Below are positions 17,002 to 25,033 of a stretch of 64,000 nt of DNA, in pieces. Made by a program: the position numbers and the translations under genes. Within the stretch, counting starts at the first letter, position 1. Each line of letters begins with the position of its first letter. The DNA lies in the NCBI GenBank assembly GCA_029779435.1, contig JAKPAM010000171.1, positions 124,001-188,000 of the forward strand, read 5' to 3'. The notes beneath the pieces were generated by a model. The model worked only from the letters and a program-made list of their open reading frames with translations. It was not told where the DNA came from and did no database searches. The stretch is from Pseudomonadota bacterium (GTDB lineage: Bacteria; Pseudomonadota; Gammaproteobacteria; Burkholderiales; Burkholderiaceae_E).

Positions 17002-18650
17002 CGCTTGCCCTCGCGCCGAGTGCCGCCCGGCCCGACGAGACCCGGCCTGTCGCGGCTCGGCCTGTCGCGGCCCGGCCTGACGCGGCCCGGTTCGACGTGG
17101 TTTTGTCCGACCCGGCCCGAGCGGGCATCCGCCCACTGCCGTGCCAGGTCGACGAGGCGCTGGCGCGGCAGCTTGCCGTTGCCGTCGCGCGGCAGTTCGT
17201 CGACGAAGATCAGCGGGCGCGGGATGAACGCCGGATCGAGACGATCGCGCAGTCGCCGCGTGATCTGCGCGGCGGTCAACGAGGGTGCGACGACGAAGCC
17301 GGTGAGCCGCGCGACCGCGTCATGGCCATCGTCGCCGGCCAGCACCGCGGCATCCCGCACGCCCGGCAGGTCCAGCAGGTGCTGCTCGATCGCGCGTAGC
17401 GAGCCGCGCTTGCCGGCGACCTTGACGAGGTCGGCATGCCGGCCCAGCAGGTGGAAGTGTTCGGCGTCGATCAGCGCGATCCGGTCGGACAGCGCGGTCG
17501 GCGCGCCGACGTGGCCTTCCGCGGCCAGCGTCGTCTCGCCGCGCTGGATCAGGCGCACGCCGGGCAGCGTCTGCCAGACGTCGGTCCGCGTCGTGCACCG
17601 CGAAGCGACCTGGCCGGTTTCGGTGCTGCCGTAGATCTCGACCAGCGTCGCGTCGAACAGCCGTTCGGCGGCGTGCGCGAGGTCGACCGGCAGCGGAGCG
17701 GTCGCCGACATCACGATCGTCGCGGGCGGCGGCGTCAGCGTGCTGCCGAGCATCGCGCGCAGCGGCACCGGCGTGGTCACCAGCATCCGCGGCATCGGCA
17801 GGCGTGCCAAGTGCTCGAACACGTCGGCCGGATAGAACGGGTGCTCGGCGACGAGCTGCCCGCCGGCCCGCATCGGCAGCCAGATCGCCGATTCGAAGTT
17901 GTACGAATGCTGCGCCGGCCCGGTGCCCAGCACCGCGCACGGGCGCTCCGGGTCCAGCGCGAGCCGCTCGGCTTCGGCCTGCGCGCTCAGCGCGATCGTG
18001 CCCCAGCGGCGGGGCAGCGCCTGCGGACGTCCGGTCGACCCCGACGTGAACAGGATCGCGACGAGCTGGTCCGGATCGAATGAAGGGATTGCATGCGGGC
18101 CGGTCGCCGCTTGGCCAATCGGTGCATCGCCGATCGGTGCATCGCCGATCGGTGCGGAGTCGATCGATGCGGAGTCGATCGGTGCATGGCCGGCCGGGCA
18201 GCGCAGCGTCGGCAGGGTTGCAGGCTGACCATTGGCCGGCGCATCGTCCGCGGCCCCGGCCCGCAAGCGGCCGAACGTTCCGGTTGCCGCATCGGCGCCG
18301 CACAGCATCGTCGCGTCGGGATAATCGCTGGCCAGGTCACGCAGCGTCTGACGCACCGTATTGTGCGGCAGCACGCTGACCTGCCGGCGCAGCATCGCCG
18401 CGACGAGCCCGACCGTGAAGTCGTACGCGTCGGCGCAGGCGTTGACCAGGTGCGTGGCGTCGGGCAGCAGCTTGGCCAGGCGATCCACATCGGCCAGGAA
18501 CTGCGCGACCGTGATCGGACGTCCCGCGCGCCATGCGAACAGGGCCTGCGTCGACCTATGGCCGAGCAAAGGCAACGGGCCCGATGCGTAGGGACGGGCG
18601 GAGACCGTGGACGCGGTGGGGGGCGTGGGGATCGACGATGAGGGGCGCAT
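16998..18650 (-). CDS. AMP-dependent acyl/aryl-ACP ligase, ApeH-like
   Basis: A 550-residue ANL-superfamily adenylating enzyme. The P-loop is LFTSGSTGRPQALPRRW, A5 is EIYGSTETGQ, and a hinge and C-terminal Lys region GNGKLPRQRL are present. In APE pathways this enzyme loads the aromatic starter acid onto an ACP. Two insertions are unusual: residues about 153-180 are a 15-bp-repeat-coded run (PIGDA/SIDSA units), and residues about 517-550 are an Arg/Pro/Gly/Asp repeat tail. The start may be GTG at 18653 or the adjacent ATG at 18650; the previous stop is only a few bases away. Confidence 0.88.
   Translation of the reverse strand: MRPSSSIPTPPTASTVSARPYASGPLPLLGHRSTQALFAWRAGRPITVAQFLADVDRLAKLLPDATHLVNACADAYDFTVGLVAAMLRRQVSVLPHNTVRQTLRDLASDYPDATMLCGADAATGTFGRLRAGAADDAPANGQPATLPTLRCPAGHAPIDSASIDSAPIGDAPIGDAPIGQAATGPHAIPSFDPDQLVAILFTSGSTGRPQALPRRWGTIALSAQAEAERLALDPERPCAVLGTGPAQHSYNFESAIWLPMRAGGQLVAEHPFYPADVFEHLARLPMPRMLVTTPVPLRAMLGSTLTPPPATIVMSATAPLPVDLAHAAERLFDATLVEIYGSTETGQVASRCTTRTDVWQTLPGVRLIQRGETTLAAEGHVGAPTALSDRIALIDAEHFHLLGRHADLVKVAGKRGSLRAIEQHLLDLPGVRDAAVLAGDDGHDAVARLTGFVVAPSLTAAQITRRLRDRLDPAFIPRPLIFVDELPRDGNGKLPRQRLVDLARQWADARSGRVGQNHVEPGRVRPGRDRPSRDRPGLVGPGGTRREGKR
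17043..17100. repeat. 15-bp tandem repeat in ligase C-terminal tail
   Basis: Four 15-bp units, variants of cggcctgtcgcggcc, encode the Arg-Pro-Gly-Arg-Asp-type tail of the ligase. In frame with the gene. Confidence 0.85.
18116..18190. repeat. 15-bp tandem repeat in ligase N-terminal domain
   Basis: Five 15-bp units, variants of gatcggtgcatcgcc, encode Ala-Pro-Ile-Gly-Asp / Ala-Ser-Ile-Asp-Ser pentapeptides just before the P-loop domain segment. In frame. Confidence 0.9.
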
Positions 18651-18656
18651 CACGCG

Positions 18657-19370
18657 TCACTCCGAACGGCGCTGGAAGACGCGCACTCCTTCGAGCAGTG
18701 TCGCATGATCGAAATCCGGAAAGCGCCGCAGCCGGATCCGGTATTCGATGACGAACATCGCGATCACGGCCGGCATGGTCAGGAAATTGGCCATCACCGA
18801 CCACCAGCTTGCCGGCGCGAAGCACCACAGCCCCAGCGACAGACCTGTCATGACCGCGAAGAAGACCGTCCATGCGACGGTCACCTGTCGAGTGTACGCC
18901 AACAGGTCGGGCGGCAGATGGCGATGCACGCGCAGCGCCAGCGTGGTGATCAGCGGCTGCCGGCCCCTGCGCAGCGTTCGTCCGAAGAACACGCCGAGCA
19001 GCGCCTGCATGCCCGCGTGCTGCAACAGATAGAACCAGCGCGGATCGATGGCGTGCAGGGTGTCGCGCGCATGAAAGCCCGCCACACCCAGACCCACCAG
19101 CACGACGACGACCGGCCAGCGCCATCGCGACGCCCACGTCATCGCGAGGATCAGCAGCGTCGCCGATCCGATCGCCACGCCGTAACCGAGCCAACTGCGG
19201 TCGGCGTCGATCGTCAGTCGGTGCGCGACCAGCGCATAAGCGACGCAGCCGAGCACGATCGCCGCGATGCCGAGCACGCCCGTGAGCCGCATGCCGCCGG
19301 GCCGGGCGCCGTGGAGCGGTGGGCCATCGAGCCTCGCGGCCGGTGGCGGCGACGGAAGATCGACCGGCAT
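18657..19370 (-). CDS. COG4648-type integral membrane protein of APE-like cluster
   Basis: A 237-residue inner-membrane protein with about five to six hydrophobic segments (for example VLGIAAIVLGCVAYALVAH and WPVVVVLVGLGVAGF) and the characteristic DPRWFYLLQHAGMQALLG stretch. Its place between the ACP and the ligase gene is exactly that of COG4648 proteins in APE clusters (ApeG-like). Function is unknown, presumably membrane assembly or transport. The start at 19370 is chosen for distance to the ACP gene; a later ATG at 19292, just before the first membrane helix, is possible. Confidence 0.78.
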   Translation of the reverse strand: MPVDLPSPPPAARLDGPPLHGARPGGMRLTGVLGIAAIVLGCVAYALVAHRLTIDADRSWLGYGVAIGSATLLILAMTWASRWRWPVVVVLVGLGVAGFHARDTLHAIDPRWFYLLQHAGMQALLGVFFGRTLRRGRQPLITTLALRVHRHLPPDLLAYTRQVTVAWTVFFAVMTGLSLGLWCFAPASWWSVMANFLTMPAVIAMFVIEYRIRLRRFPDFDHATLLEGVRVFQRRSE

Positions 19371-19419
19371 CGCGGGGCGTTCCGCTTGTCGTGCGGGCAG
19401 CGGGGCGCGGGCCGGCGGC

Positions 19420-19704
19420 TCAGCGCGTCCGGGTGGACTGGACGTGCTGTCCGAGGCTGCGGAGCGACGCGAAGATCCGTTTGTTGTCGTCGTCGTCGGC
19501 GCGAAGTTCGATGCCATAGCGTTTCGAGACCACGAGCGCGATCTCGAGGATGTCGATCGAATCGAGACCCAGGCCTTCGCCGTACAGCGGCTCGGCCGGG
19601 TCGATCTCGTCGGGTGCCATCTCGAGATTGAGCGAGGAGACCAGCAGTTGAGCCAGTTCGGCCTCCAGGGCCTCGGATGATGCGGGGGGTGTCTGATCTG
19701 CCAT
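19420..19704 (-). CDS. Acyl carrier protein
   Basis: A 94-residue acidic ACP. The phosphopantetheine Ser is in GLGLDSIDILEIAL (about residue 50), flanked by typical helix I and II residues. It carries the growing chain for the condensing enzymes downstream. APE clusters commonly have two ACPs; only one is seen here. It is the first gene of the 15-gene leftward operon, so the promoter should lie in 19705-19897. The ATG at 19704 is the natural start. Confidence 0.93.
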   Translation of the reverse strand: MADQTPPASSEALEAELAQLLVSSLNLEMAPDEIDPAEPLYGEGLGLDSIDILEIALVVSKRYGIELRADDDDNKRIFASLRSLGQHVQSTRTR

Positions 19705-19897
19705 GTCGCGTCCAGTTGACCCGTTCTCCGCTGGAACGAGCGTCTCTATAAAGCAACATTGTACCGGCATTGTCTCGCGATCGAACGCCATCGGGACCGA
19801 ATCCTGTGTCGATCGTGGCGTGCCGGCCCCAAGGGCGCGGCTCTTATAATCGCTGCCGAGCCGGACGCGATCCGCGGGCTCGCCACCAAGGAGCGCC
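19705..19897. promoter_or_regulatory. Divergent promoter region, APE-like operon and BON lipoprotein
   Basis: The 193-bp gap between two divergent genes. On the rightward strand a perfect TATAAT at 19845-19850 lies 48 bases before the BON gene, although the -35 region is poor. On the leftward strand an AT-rich patch around 19744-19775 (containing TACAAT and TATAGA on that strand) could serve the ACP operon. No operator is recognised. Confidence 0.4.
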
Positions 19898-20557
19898 ATG
19901 AAGCCGCGATTCTCACGACCCACGCTGTTGTTTGCCGCCACGTTGTCGATCAGCGCGCTGAGCTCCGTGCTCAGCGGCTGCTTTCCGATGCTGGCCACCT
20001 CGATCGGCGCCAGCGCGATCGCCGTCGCCGACCGGCGCACCCTCGGCGCGCAGATCGAGGACCAATCGATCCAGGCGCGCGGCAACCAGCGCCTCAAGGA
20101 AGTGCTGCCCGGCGACGACGATGCGTATGTCACGGTCAATGCGTTCAATCGCCGGGTGTTGCTGGTCGGCCAGGCGCCGGACGAGCAGACCCGCGAGCGT
20201 GCCGCCCAGATGGCCGGCACGCTCGGCAACGTCAGCATGATCCAGAATGAGATCCGTGTCGGCGGCCCGCTCGTCAGCGCCGCCAAGGACACGACGTTGA
20301 CCGCCCGGGTGCGCGCCAAGCTGATCGGGATCAAGGATTTCGAGGCCAACTCGGTGCGCATCGTGACCGAGGATTCGGTCGTCTACCTGATGGGCATCGT
20401 CACCGAGCGCGAAGGCCGGATCGCCAGCGAGGCGGCCGCCGAGGTGTCCGGCGTGCGCCGCGTCGTGACCCTGTACGACCTGATCACCGAGGAACAGTTG
20501 GCCGAACTGCATCGCAGACCCCCCGAGAACACGGGCCCGACGCGCGGCGGGCAATGA
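19898..20557 (+). CDS. BON-domain lipoprotein (DolP/YraP-like)
   Basis: A 219-residue lipoprotein. The signal peptide ends in the lipobox LSGC (Cys about 28), followed by two BON domains (about 70-135 and 140-210). Proteins of this family bind anionic phospholipid at the outer membrane and help envelope integrity. A clear ATG start. The downstream MipA gene overlaps its stop as ATGA, so the two envelope genes form a small operon. Confidence 0.9.
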   Translation: MKPRFSRPTLLFAATLSISALSSVLSGCFPMLATSIGASAIAVADRRTLGAQIEDQSIQARGNQRLKEVLPGDDDAYVTVNAFNRRVLLVGQAPDEQTRERAAQMAGTLGNVSMIQNEIRVGGPLVSAAKDTTLTARVRAKLIGIKDFEANSVRIVTEDSVVYLMGIVTEREGRIASEAAAEVSGVRRVVTLYDLITEEQLAELHRRPPENTGPTRGGQ

Positions 20558-21405
20558 CCGGCAGGTCCGCGCTCGCGTCGATTGCATTGGCCGCCGGGTG
20601 TCTGCTGGCGGCCGCCGGTGCGCACGCGCAGAGCCGCCAGCATTCGCTGCCGCTGTGGGAAGCGGGCGTGGGCGTGGGCACGTTCACGGTCCCCGACTAC
20701 CGGGGATCCGACGAGCGCCGCGGCTACGTGCTGCCGTTCCCCTACGTCGTCTACCGCGGCGATTGGCTCAAGGTCGATCGCGAAGGGTTGCGGGCGCGCC
20801 TGTTCGACAACGATCGGCTCGATCTCGAACTGAGTGCGGCCGCGACCTTCGCGCTGCGCGCCGACCGCAATCGTGCACGGGAAGGCATGCCCGCGCTGCG
20901 CACGATCGCCGAGGTGGGGCCGGAACTCGTCTATCGGGTGCTCGATCCACGGACCTCGCCCGTGGCGCTGGACCTGCGCCTGTCGGCCCGTGCCGCGCTC
21001 GAACTGGGCGGTGGCGTGCATCACCAGGGGTGGACGGCGTCGCCGTCGATCCGCATGGTCGTGCCCGATGTCGCGCGCACCGGGTTCGACGGCATGGTGT
21101 CGCTCGGCGCGCTGTACGCGAGCCGTGCTTACCACGCTTATTTCTATGGTGTCGACGACGCCTATGCGCGCGCCGATCGGCCCGCTTATGCGGCGCCCGG
21201 CGGATTCGGCGGATGGCAGTTGATCCTCGGATCCAGCCGGCGCGTCGGCGATTGGTGGATCGGCGGCTACTTGCGCGTCGATTCGCTGTCCGGCGCCGCG
21301 TTCGCGGCCAGCCCGCTGGTCAAGACCGATCGCTACGTGACTGCCGGCATCGCCGTCGCCTATGTGATCGGCAAGTCCGAGCAGCGGGTGCGGGTACCGC
21401 GCTGA
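20554..21405 (+). CDS. MipA/OmpV family outer-membrane protein
   Basis: A 283-residue protein with a Sec signal peptide (cleavage after AHA, about residue 25) and alternating beta-barrel pattern, ending in a barrel-like strand. Typical MipA/OmpV features are WEAGVGVGTFTVPDYRGS near the start and YRGDWLKVDREGLRARLF. MipA is a scaffold for murein synthesis and hydrolysis enzymes in E. coli; that role here is inferred from family. ATGA overlap with the BON gene. Confidence 0.9.
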   Translation: MTGRSALASIALAAGCLLAAAGAHAQSRQHSLPLWEAGVGVGTFTVPDYRGSDERRGYVLPFPYVVYRGDWLKVDREGLRARLFDNDRLDLELSAAATFALRADRNRAREGMPALRTIAEVGPELVYRVLDPRTSPVALDLRLSARAALELGGGVHHQGWTASPSIRMVVPDVARTGFDGMVSLGALYASRAYHAYFYGVDDAYARADRPAYAAPGGFGGWQLILGSSRRVGDWWIGGYLRVDSLSGAAFAASPLVKTDRYVTAGIAVAYVIGKSEQRVRVPR

Positions 21406-21437
21406 TGGCCTTACGGCGATCGCCGGGCGCCGGATGG

Positions 21438-21531
21438 CGGAGGGCAGAGGGCAGAGGGCAGAGGGCGGAGGGCAGAGGGCAGAGGGCAGAGGGCAGAGGG
21501 CAGAGGGCAGAGGGCAGAGGGCAGAGGGCAG
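21438..21531. repeat. 7-bp tandem repeat array between convergent genes
   Basis: About thirteen copies of agagggc (with occasional ggagggc) between the end of mipA and the end of the SDR gene. Purine-only on the plus strand apart from one C per unit. No gene here. Confidence 0.92.
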
Positions 21532-21596
21532 CCGCCGGGTTCAGACGTGCCGCCCCCCGGGGCGCAGCGGTGCGTCGCGGCGAGACGGCCGCCGTT

Positions 21597-22394
21597 CTAT
21601 AGCACCGTCGGCGTGCTGCCGCCATCCATCGTGATGTTGACGCCGGTCACGTAGCTGGCACGGGCCGAGGCCAGGAACACCACGACGTCGGCGATTTCCC
21701 GCGGCGTGGCGATGCGCTTGAGCGCGGTGCGCGCGGTCGCGCGCTGCAGCGCCTCGTCATAAGTGATGCCGTGCAGTTGCGCGTCGGTCTGCATGCCGCT
21801 CTTGAGCCGTTCGGTCAGCGTCGAACCCGGGTTGATGCCGACGACGCGCACGCCGCGCTCGCCATAGGCATTGGCCAGGCCGGCCGTCGCCAGCATCAAC
21901 GCCGCGTTGGCCGAGCCCCCGGGCAAGTGGACCGGGCTGGCCATCTTGCCGCCGGCGCCGATCACGTTGACGACGACGCCGCTGCCGCGCGCGGCCATCC
22001 GCTTGATGACCGGGTCGATCGCGTGGATGTACGTGAAGTACTTGGCCGCCATCGCGTCGTGCCAGGCCTGCGGCGTCAATTCGTCGGGGACGGTGCGCCG
22101 TGCGGCGCCGGCCGAGTTCACCAGCACGTCGATCGGGCCCAGGCCGGCCTGCGCCTGGTCGGCCATCGACGAGCCGGCCTCGGCGCCGGTCAGGTCGGCG
22201 GCGATCGCCTGCACCCGGGCCGACGGCGGCGCCTGCCGTTGCAGCACCTGCGCGGCGGTATCCAGATTCGCCCGCTGGCGGGACACGATCGTCACGTTCG
22301 CGCCCTCGGCCAGAAACGCCTGCGCGCATGCCAGGCCGATCCCCTTGCTGCCGCCGGTGACGACGACGTGGCGGCCATCGAGTTCGAGATTCAT
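21597..22394 (-). CDS. SDR family protein lacking the YxxxK catalytic motif
   Basis: A 265-residue short-chain dehydrogenase fold. TGGSKGIG is at about 13-20, NSAGAAR near 95, and the C-terminal TGVNITMDGGSTP is typical of SDRs. At the catalytic site the sequence reads HLPGGSANAALML where other SDRs have YxxxK, so neither Tyr nor Lys is in place. It may bind cofactor with altered catalysis or have a non-redox role. The start at 22394 is a good ATG. It diverges from the GNAT gene. Confidence 0.85.
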   Translation of the reverse strand: MNLELDGRHVVVTGGSKGIGLACAQAFLAEGANVTIVSRQRANLDTAAQVLQRQAPPSARVQAIAADLTGAEAGSSMADQAQAGLGPIDVLVNSAGAARRTVPDELTPQAWHDAMAAKYFTYIHAIDPVIKRMAARGSGVVVNVIGAGGKMASPVHLPGGSANAALMLATAGLANAYGERGVRVVGINPGSTLTERLKSGMQTDAQLHGITYDEALQRATARTALKRIATPREIADVVVFLASARASYVTGVNITMDGGSTPTVL

Positions 22395-22479
22395 CGTGGT
22401 GTCCTCAATCCGATCCAGAGGCAGGCAGAATACGGCATTGCCTTCCGGCTTTCGTCGTCGGTCATCCGCCGCAGACATC

Positions 22480-23091
22480 ATGCCCCGCTCCCACCGCCCT
22501 GATCCGGGTTCGTCCTCGCAGGTCCATCCGATGCCGCTGGCAGGGGGGGATCCGGCGCTGCCGGTCCTGATCCGCGACAGCCGCGACGACGACCTGCCGG
22601 CCGTGCAGGCGATCTACGCGCGGCACGTCGAGCGGGGTACCGCCTCGTTCGAGCTGGAGGCGCCGACGCTGGACGACATGCGCTGCCGCCGCGACGACGT
22701 GCTGGCCAACGGCTTCCCCTACCTGGTCGCCGAACTGGACGGGCGGATCGCCGGGTACGCGTACGTCAACCACTTCCGCGCACGGCCCGCCTATCGGTAC
22801 CTGGTCGAGAACTCGATCTACCTGGACGACGCGCTGCGGGGCCGCGGCATCGGCAAGAAGCTGATGGTGGTGCTGATCGACCGGTGCACGGCGCTCGGGT
22901 TGCGGCAGATGCTGGCCGTCATCGGTGACAGCGCGAACACCGGCTCGATCGGCCTGCACGCGTCCTGCGGCTTTCGCTTCGCGGGCGTGATGCAGGCCAG
23001 CGGCTGGAAACACGGGCGCTGGCTCGACACCGTGTTGATGCAGCGCGACCTGGGGCTCGGCGGTCGTGAACCGCCGCAGGACGACGCTTAG
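22480..23091 (+). CDS. GNAT N-acetyltransferase (phosphinothricin acetyltransferase-like)
   Basis: A 203-residue GNAT protein. The core matches the phosphinothricin/methionine sulfoximine acetyltransferase subgroup: IRDSRDDDLPAVQAIYARHV at the start, acetyl-CoA binding loop RGRGIGKKL (about 128-136) and LGLRQMLAVIGDSANTGSIGLH. It likely acetylates a small amino-acid-like toxin. The first in-frame ATG is at 22480; an internal ATG at 22531 just before the conserved part is equally possible. Confidence 0.88.
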   Translation: MPRSHRPDPGSSSQVHPMPLAGGDPALPVLIRDSRDDDLPAVQAIYARHVERGTASFELEAPTLDDMRCRRDDVLANGFPYLVAELDGRIAGYAYVNHFRARPAYRYLVENSIYLDDALRGRGIGKKLMVVLIDRCTALGLRQMLAVIGDSANTGSIGLHASCGFRFAGVMQASGWKHGRWLDTVLMQRDLGLGGREPPQDDA

Positions 23092-23149
23092 GGCTTGCTC
23101 CCGGGCGTGCGCCGCCCCTCCGCCCGGCGCACGGGGCGCTGGGTCGCCG

Positions 23150-23422
23150 GCTTTGTTCGTCTACGGCGTGCCCGGCCGGTCCGGCACGCCGGGCGAGAAG
23201 GACGTCGTCGCAGCGATCGTGACCCATGATCCCGGCGTGCGCGATGCGGCGTCAATCTTCGCGCTGTGCGAAGCGCGCCTGGAACGCAACAGCATCCCGA
23301 CCTACCTGCAGTTCGTCGAGGAGATTCCGAAGACCGCGTCGGAAAAACCGTTGGAGCGGGTATTGCGGCTCGAACTGTCGCCGACCGCGCTGAACGTCGT
23401 CGTCAGGAGCGAGGATCGATAG
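23150..23422 (+). pseudogene. Remnant of an AMP-dependent acyl-CoA synthetase (C-terminal domain)
   Basis: About 90 residues match only the extreme C-terminal domain of acyl-CoA synthetases (VVAAIVTHDPGV, then SIPTYLQFVEEIPKTASEKP, the lysine-containing A10 region). No adenylation domain or credible start precedes it; the sequence upstream is the end of the GNAT gene. It reads as a decayed CaiC-like ligase with its 5' part deleted. Confidence 0.6.
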
Positions 23423-23440
23423 CGGGGCGAATTCCTGGAC

Positions 23441-24658
23441 TCAACCCTTGCGCTTGTAGCTTTCGAGCTTCGACAGGTTCAGGCTGTCGGCGACGGTCTT
23501 GAGGGCACGCAGGTCGACACCCCGGCCCTCGAGCTCGATGACGACGCCGTTCTCGAGGATCACCGAGTATTCGGCGCGCGACCCGTCCTTGCGGGCGCTT
23601 TCCTTGATCGTGCGGGTACCGTCCTTGTAGGTCTTCTCGATCGACGTCGCGGTTTCCTTTTCGCCGGTGATGCCGGCCCAGTTGGCGATCGCGGCCAGCC
23701 CGGCGAGACCGCCCATGTCGACGATCTTCAGGCTCACCGCGCGGTCGCCGCCCTGGTAGTCGGCCTCGGCCGTGGCGCTCTTGATGCCCATCGCGGCACC
23801 CGACTGCACGTCGAGCGTCGCGCGCTTGAGGTCACCGATGCTGTCCGGCAGCAGGGCCTTGAGCACGTCGGACGGGATCGGATCGCGTCCGCCGGCGCTG
23901 GCACCGAGCGCGGCCACTGCGTCGGCGGCGGCCTTCGACGTCGCCGTGGCATCGCCCGTGCGGGCCGCCTCGTTCATCTGCTTGCTGGCGGCCTGCAGCT
24001 TGCGCGACGCCTCCTCGAGCTTGGCCGTGTCGATCTTGACCTCGCCGCCCGGCGTGCCGATCGCCACCGTGCCCGCGCCGCCCGACGACGCCAGCGGCCC
24101 CATCGCCGGCTTGGTGATCGCGGCCAGCAGAACCGACGCGATGATCGCGCAGACCACCAGCACGGCCGTGTAGGGCAGCGCCTTCTCGGGTGGGCACTTC
24201 ATCAGCACCGGGAGCCCCACGTAGAACAGGTACAGCGAATACAGGCTGCCGACGATCGCCAGCGCCGCGAGGATCGGGATGGCCGTCAGCACGCCGGCGA
24301 CCAGCGATGCCGTCATCCCGTAAGCGACGAGCTTGAACGCCGCCAGCGGGTTCCTGGTGCCGCCGAACGTGGGCGCGAGCGCATCGACGATCAACGCCAG
24401 CACGTAGATCAGCACCAGCGTCAGCAGGTATTGCAGGATGCCGTTGACGAGTCCGCTGAAGAACGGCACGCGGAACGAGATGACGCCGCCGAACCCGACG
24501 ATCGACATGCCGATGAAGCCGGCCAGCGCCGGGATCGCCGCGAGGATGATCAGGTAGTTCTTGTAGATGCCGGCGATATCGCCGGGCTCCTGTTCGATGA
24601 CGGGCCACTCGGTCTTGGGGGTCAGCAGGATTGCCTTGACGCGATCGATCAATGCCAT
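23441..24658 (-). CDS. Yip1-family membrane protein with C-terminal lipoprotein-like domain
   Basis: A 405-residue protein. Residues 1-215 are a Yip1-type membrane domain with about five helices and the characteristic N-terminus RVKAILLTPKTEWPVIE. A linker rich in Ala/Ser/Lys (about 220-285, coiled-coil-like) leads to a soluble C-terminal domain of about 120 residues. Function unknown; bacterial Yip1 proteins are mostly uncharacterised. The ATG at 24658 matches the conserved family start. An upstream extension would be made only of His-Asp-Pro-Ala repeats from the 12-bp array and is unlikely to be translated. Confidence 0.85.
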   Translation of the reverse strand: MALIDRVKAILLTPKTEWPVIEQEPGDIAGIYKNYLIILAAIPALAGFIGMSIVGFGGVISFRVPFFSGLVNGILQYLLTLVLIYVLALIVDALAPTFGGTRNPLAAFKLVAYGMTASLVAGVLTAIPILAALAIVGSLYSLYLFYVGLPVLMKCPPEKALPYTAVLVVCAIIASVLLAAITKPAMGPLASSGGAGTVAIGTPGGEVKIDTAKLEEASRKLQAASKQMNEAARTGDATATSKAAADAVAALGASAGGRDPIPSDVLKALLPDSIGDLKRATLDVQSGAAMGIKSATAEADYQGGDRAVSLKIVDMGGLAGLAAIANWAGITGEKETATSIEKTYKDGTRTIKESARKDGSRAEYSVILENGVVIELEGRGVDLRALKTVADSLNLSKLESYKRKG

Positions 24659-25033
24659 GTGGGTCCCTTGTGGTGATGCGTGACGAAGGAGGGCGCGAAT
24701 GTTCGGGTGAGCATAGCCTACGGGCCCTGACCGGTAAACCGCGCCGGGCGTCGATCGGCTCGCCGGTTCGGCCGGCTCGTGCGCCGGGTCGTGCGCCGGG
24801 TCGTGCGCCGGGTCGTGCGCCGGGTCGTGCGCCGGGTCGTGCGCTGGCTCGTGCATTCGGTCGTTCCGGCCGGCGTGCGCTGCCGATCCCTAACCCCTTG
24901 CCGGCTTACCCCCTCTTCGGGACGAACGGGTATGCGTCGCGGCCATCGGGGCGGATCCCGGCATCGGGACGGTCACCCTTCGCGGGCCGCGGCGGCCATC
25001 CCGCTTCGCGGGCCGCGGCGGCCATCCCGCGCG
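24659..25033. repeat. Intergenic region with 12-bp tandem array and a 26-bp duplication
   Basis: 375 bp without a supported gene. At 24779-24862 the unit gtgcgccgggtc occurs five times perfectly followed by about two degenerate copies. At 24979-25029 a 26-bp GC-rich segment is duplicated directly. The 12-bp array lies 120 bp upstream of the Yip1 start. Confidence 0.85.

Noticed and set aside
18657-19517. A longer start for the membrane protein at 19517
   Set aside because: It would overlap most of the ACP gene; a start at or after 19370 is more sensible.
24659-24856. An N-terminal extension of the Yip1 protein
   Set aside because: It would be mostly His-Asp-Pro-Ala repeats from the 12-bp array, and the family start is at 24658.
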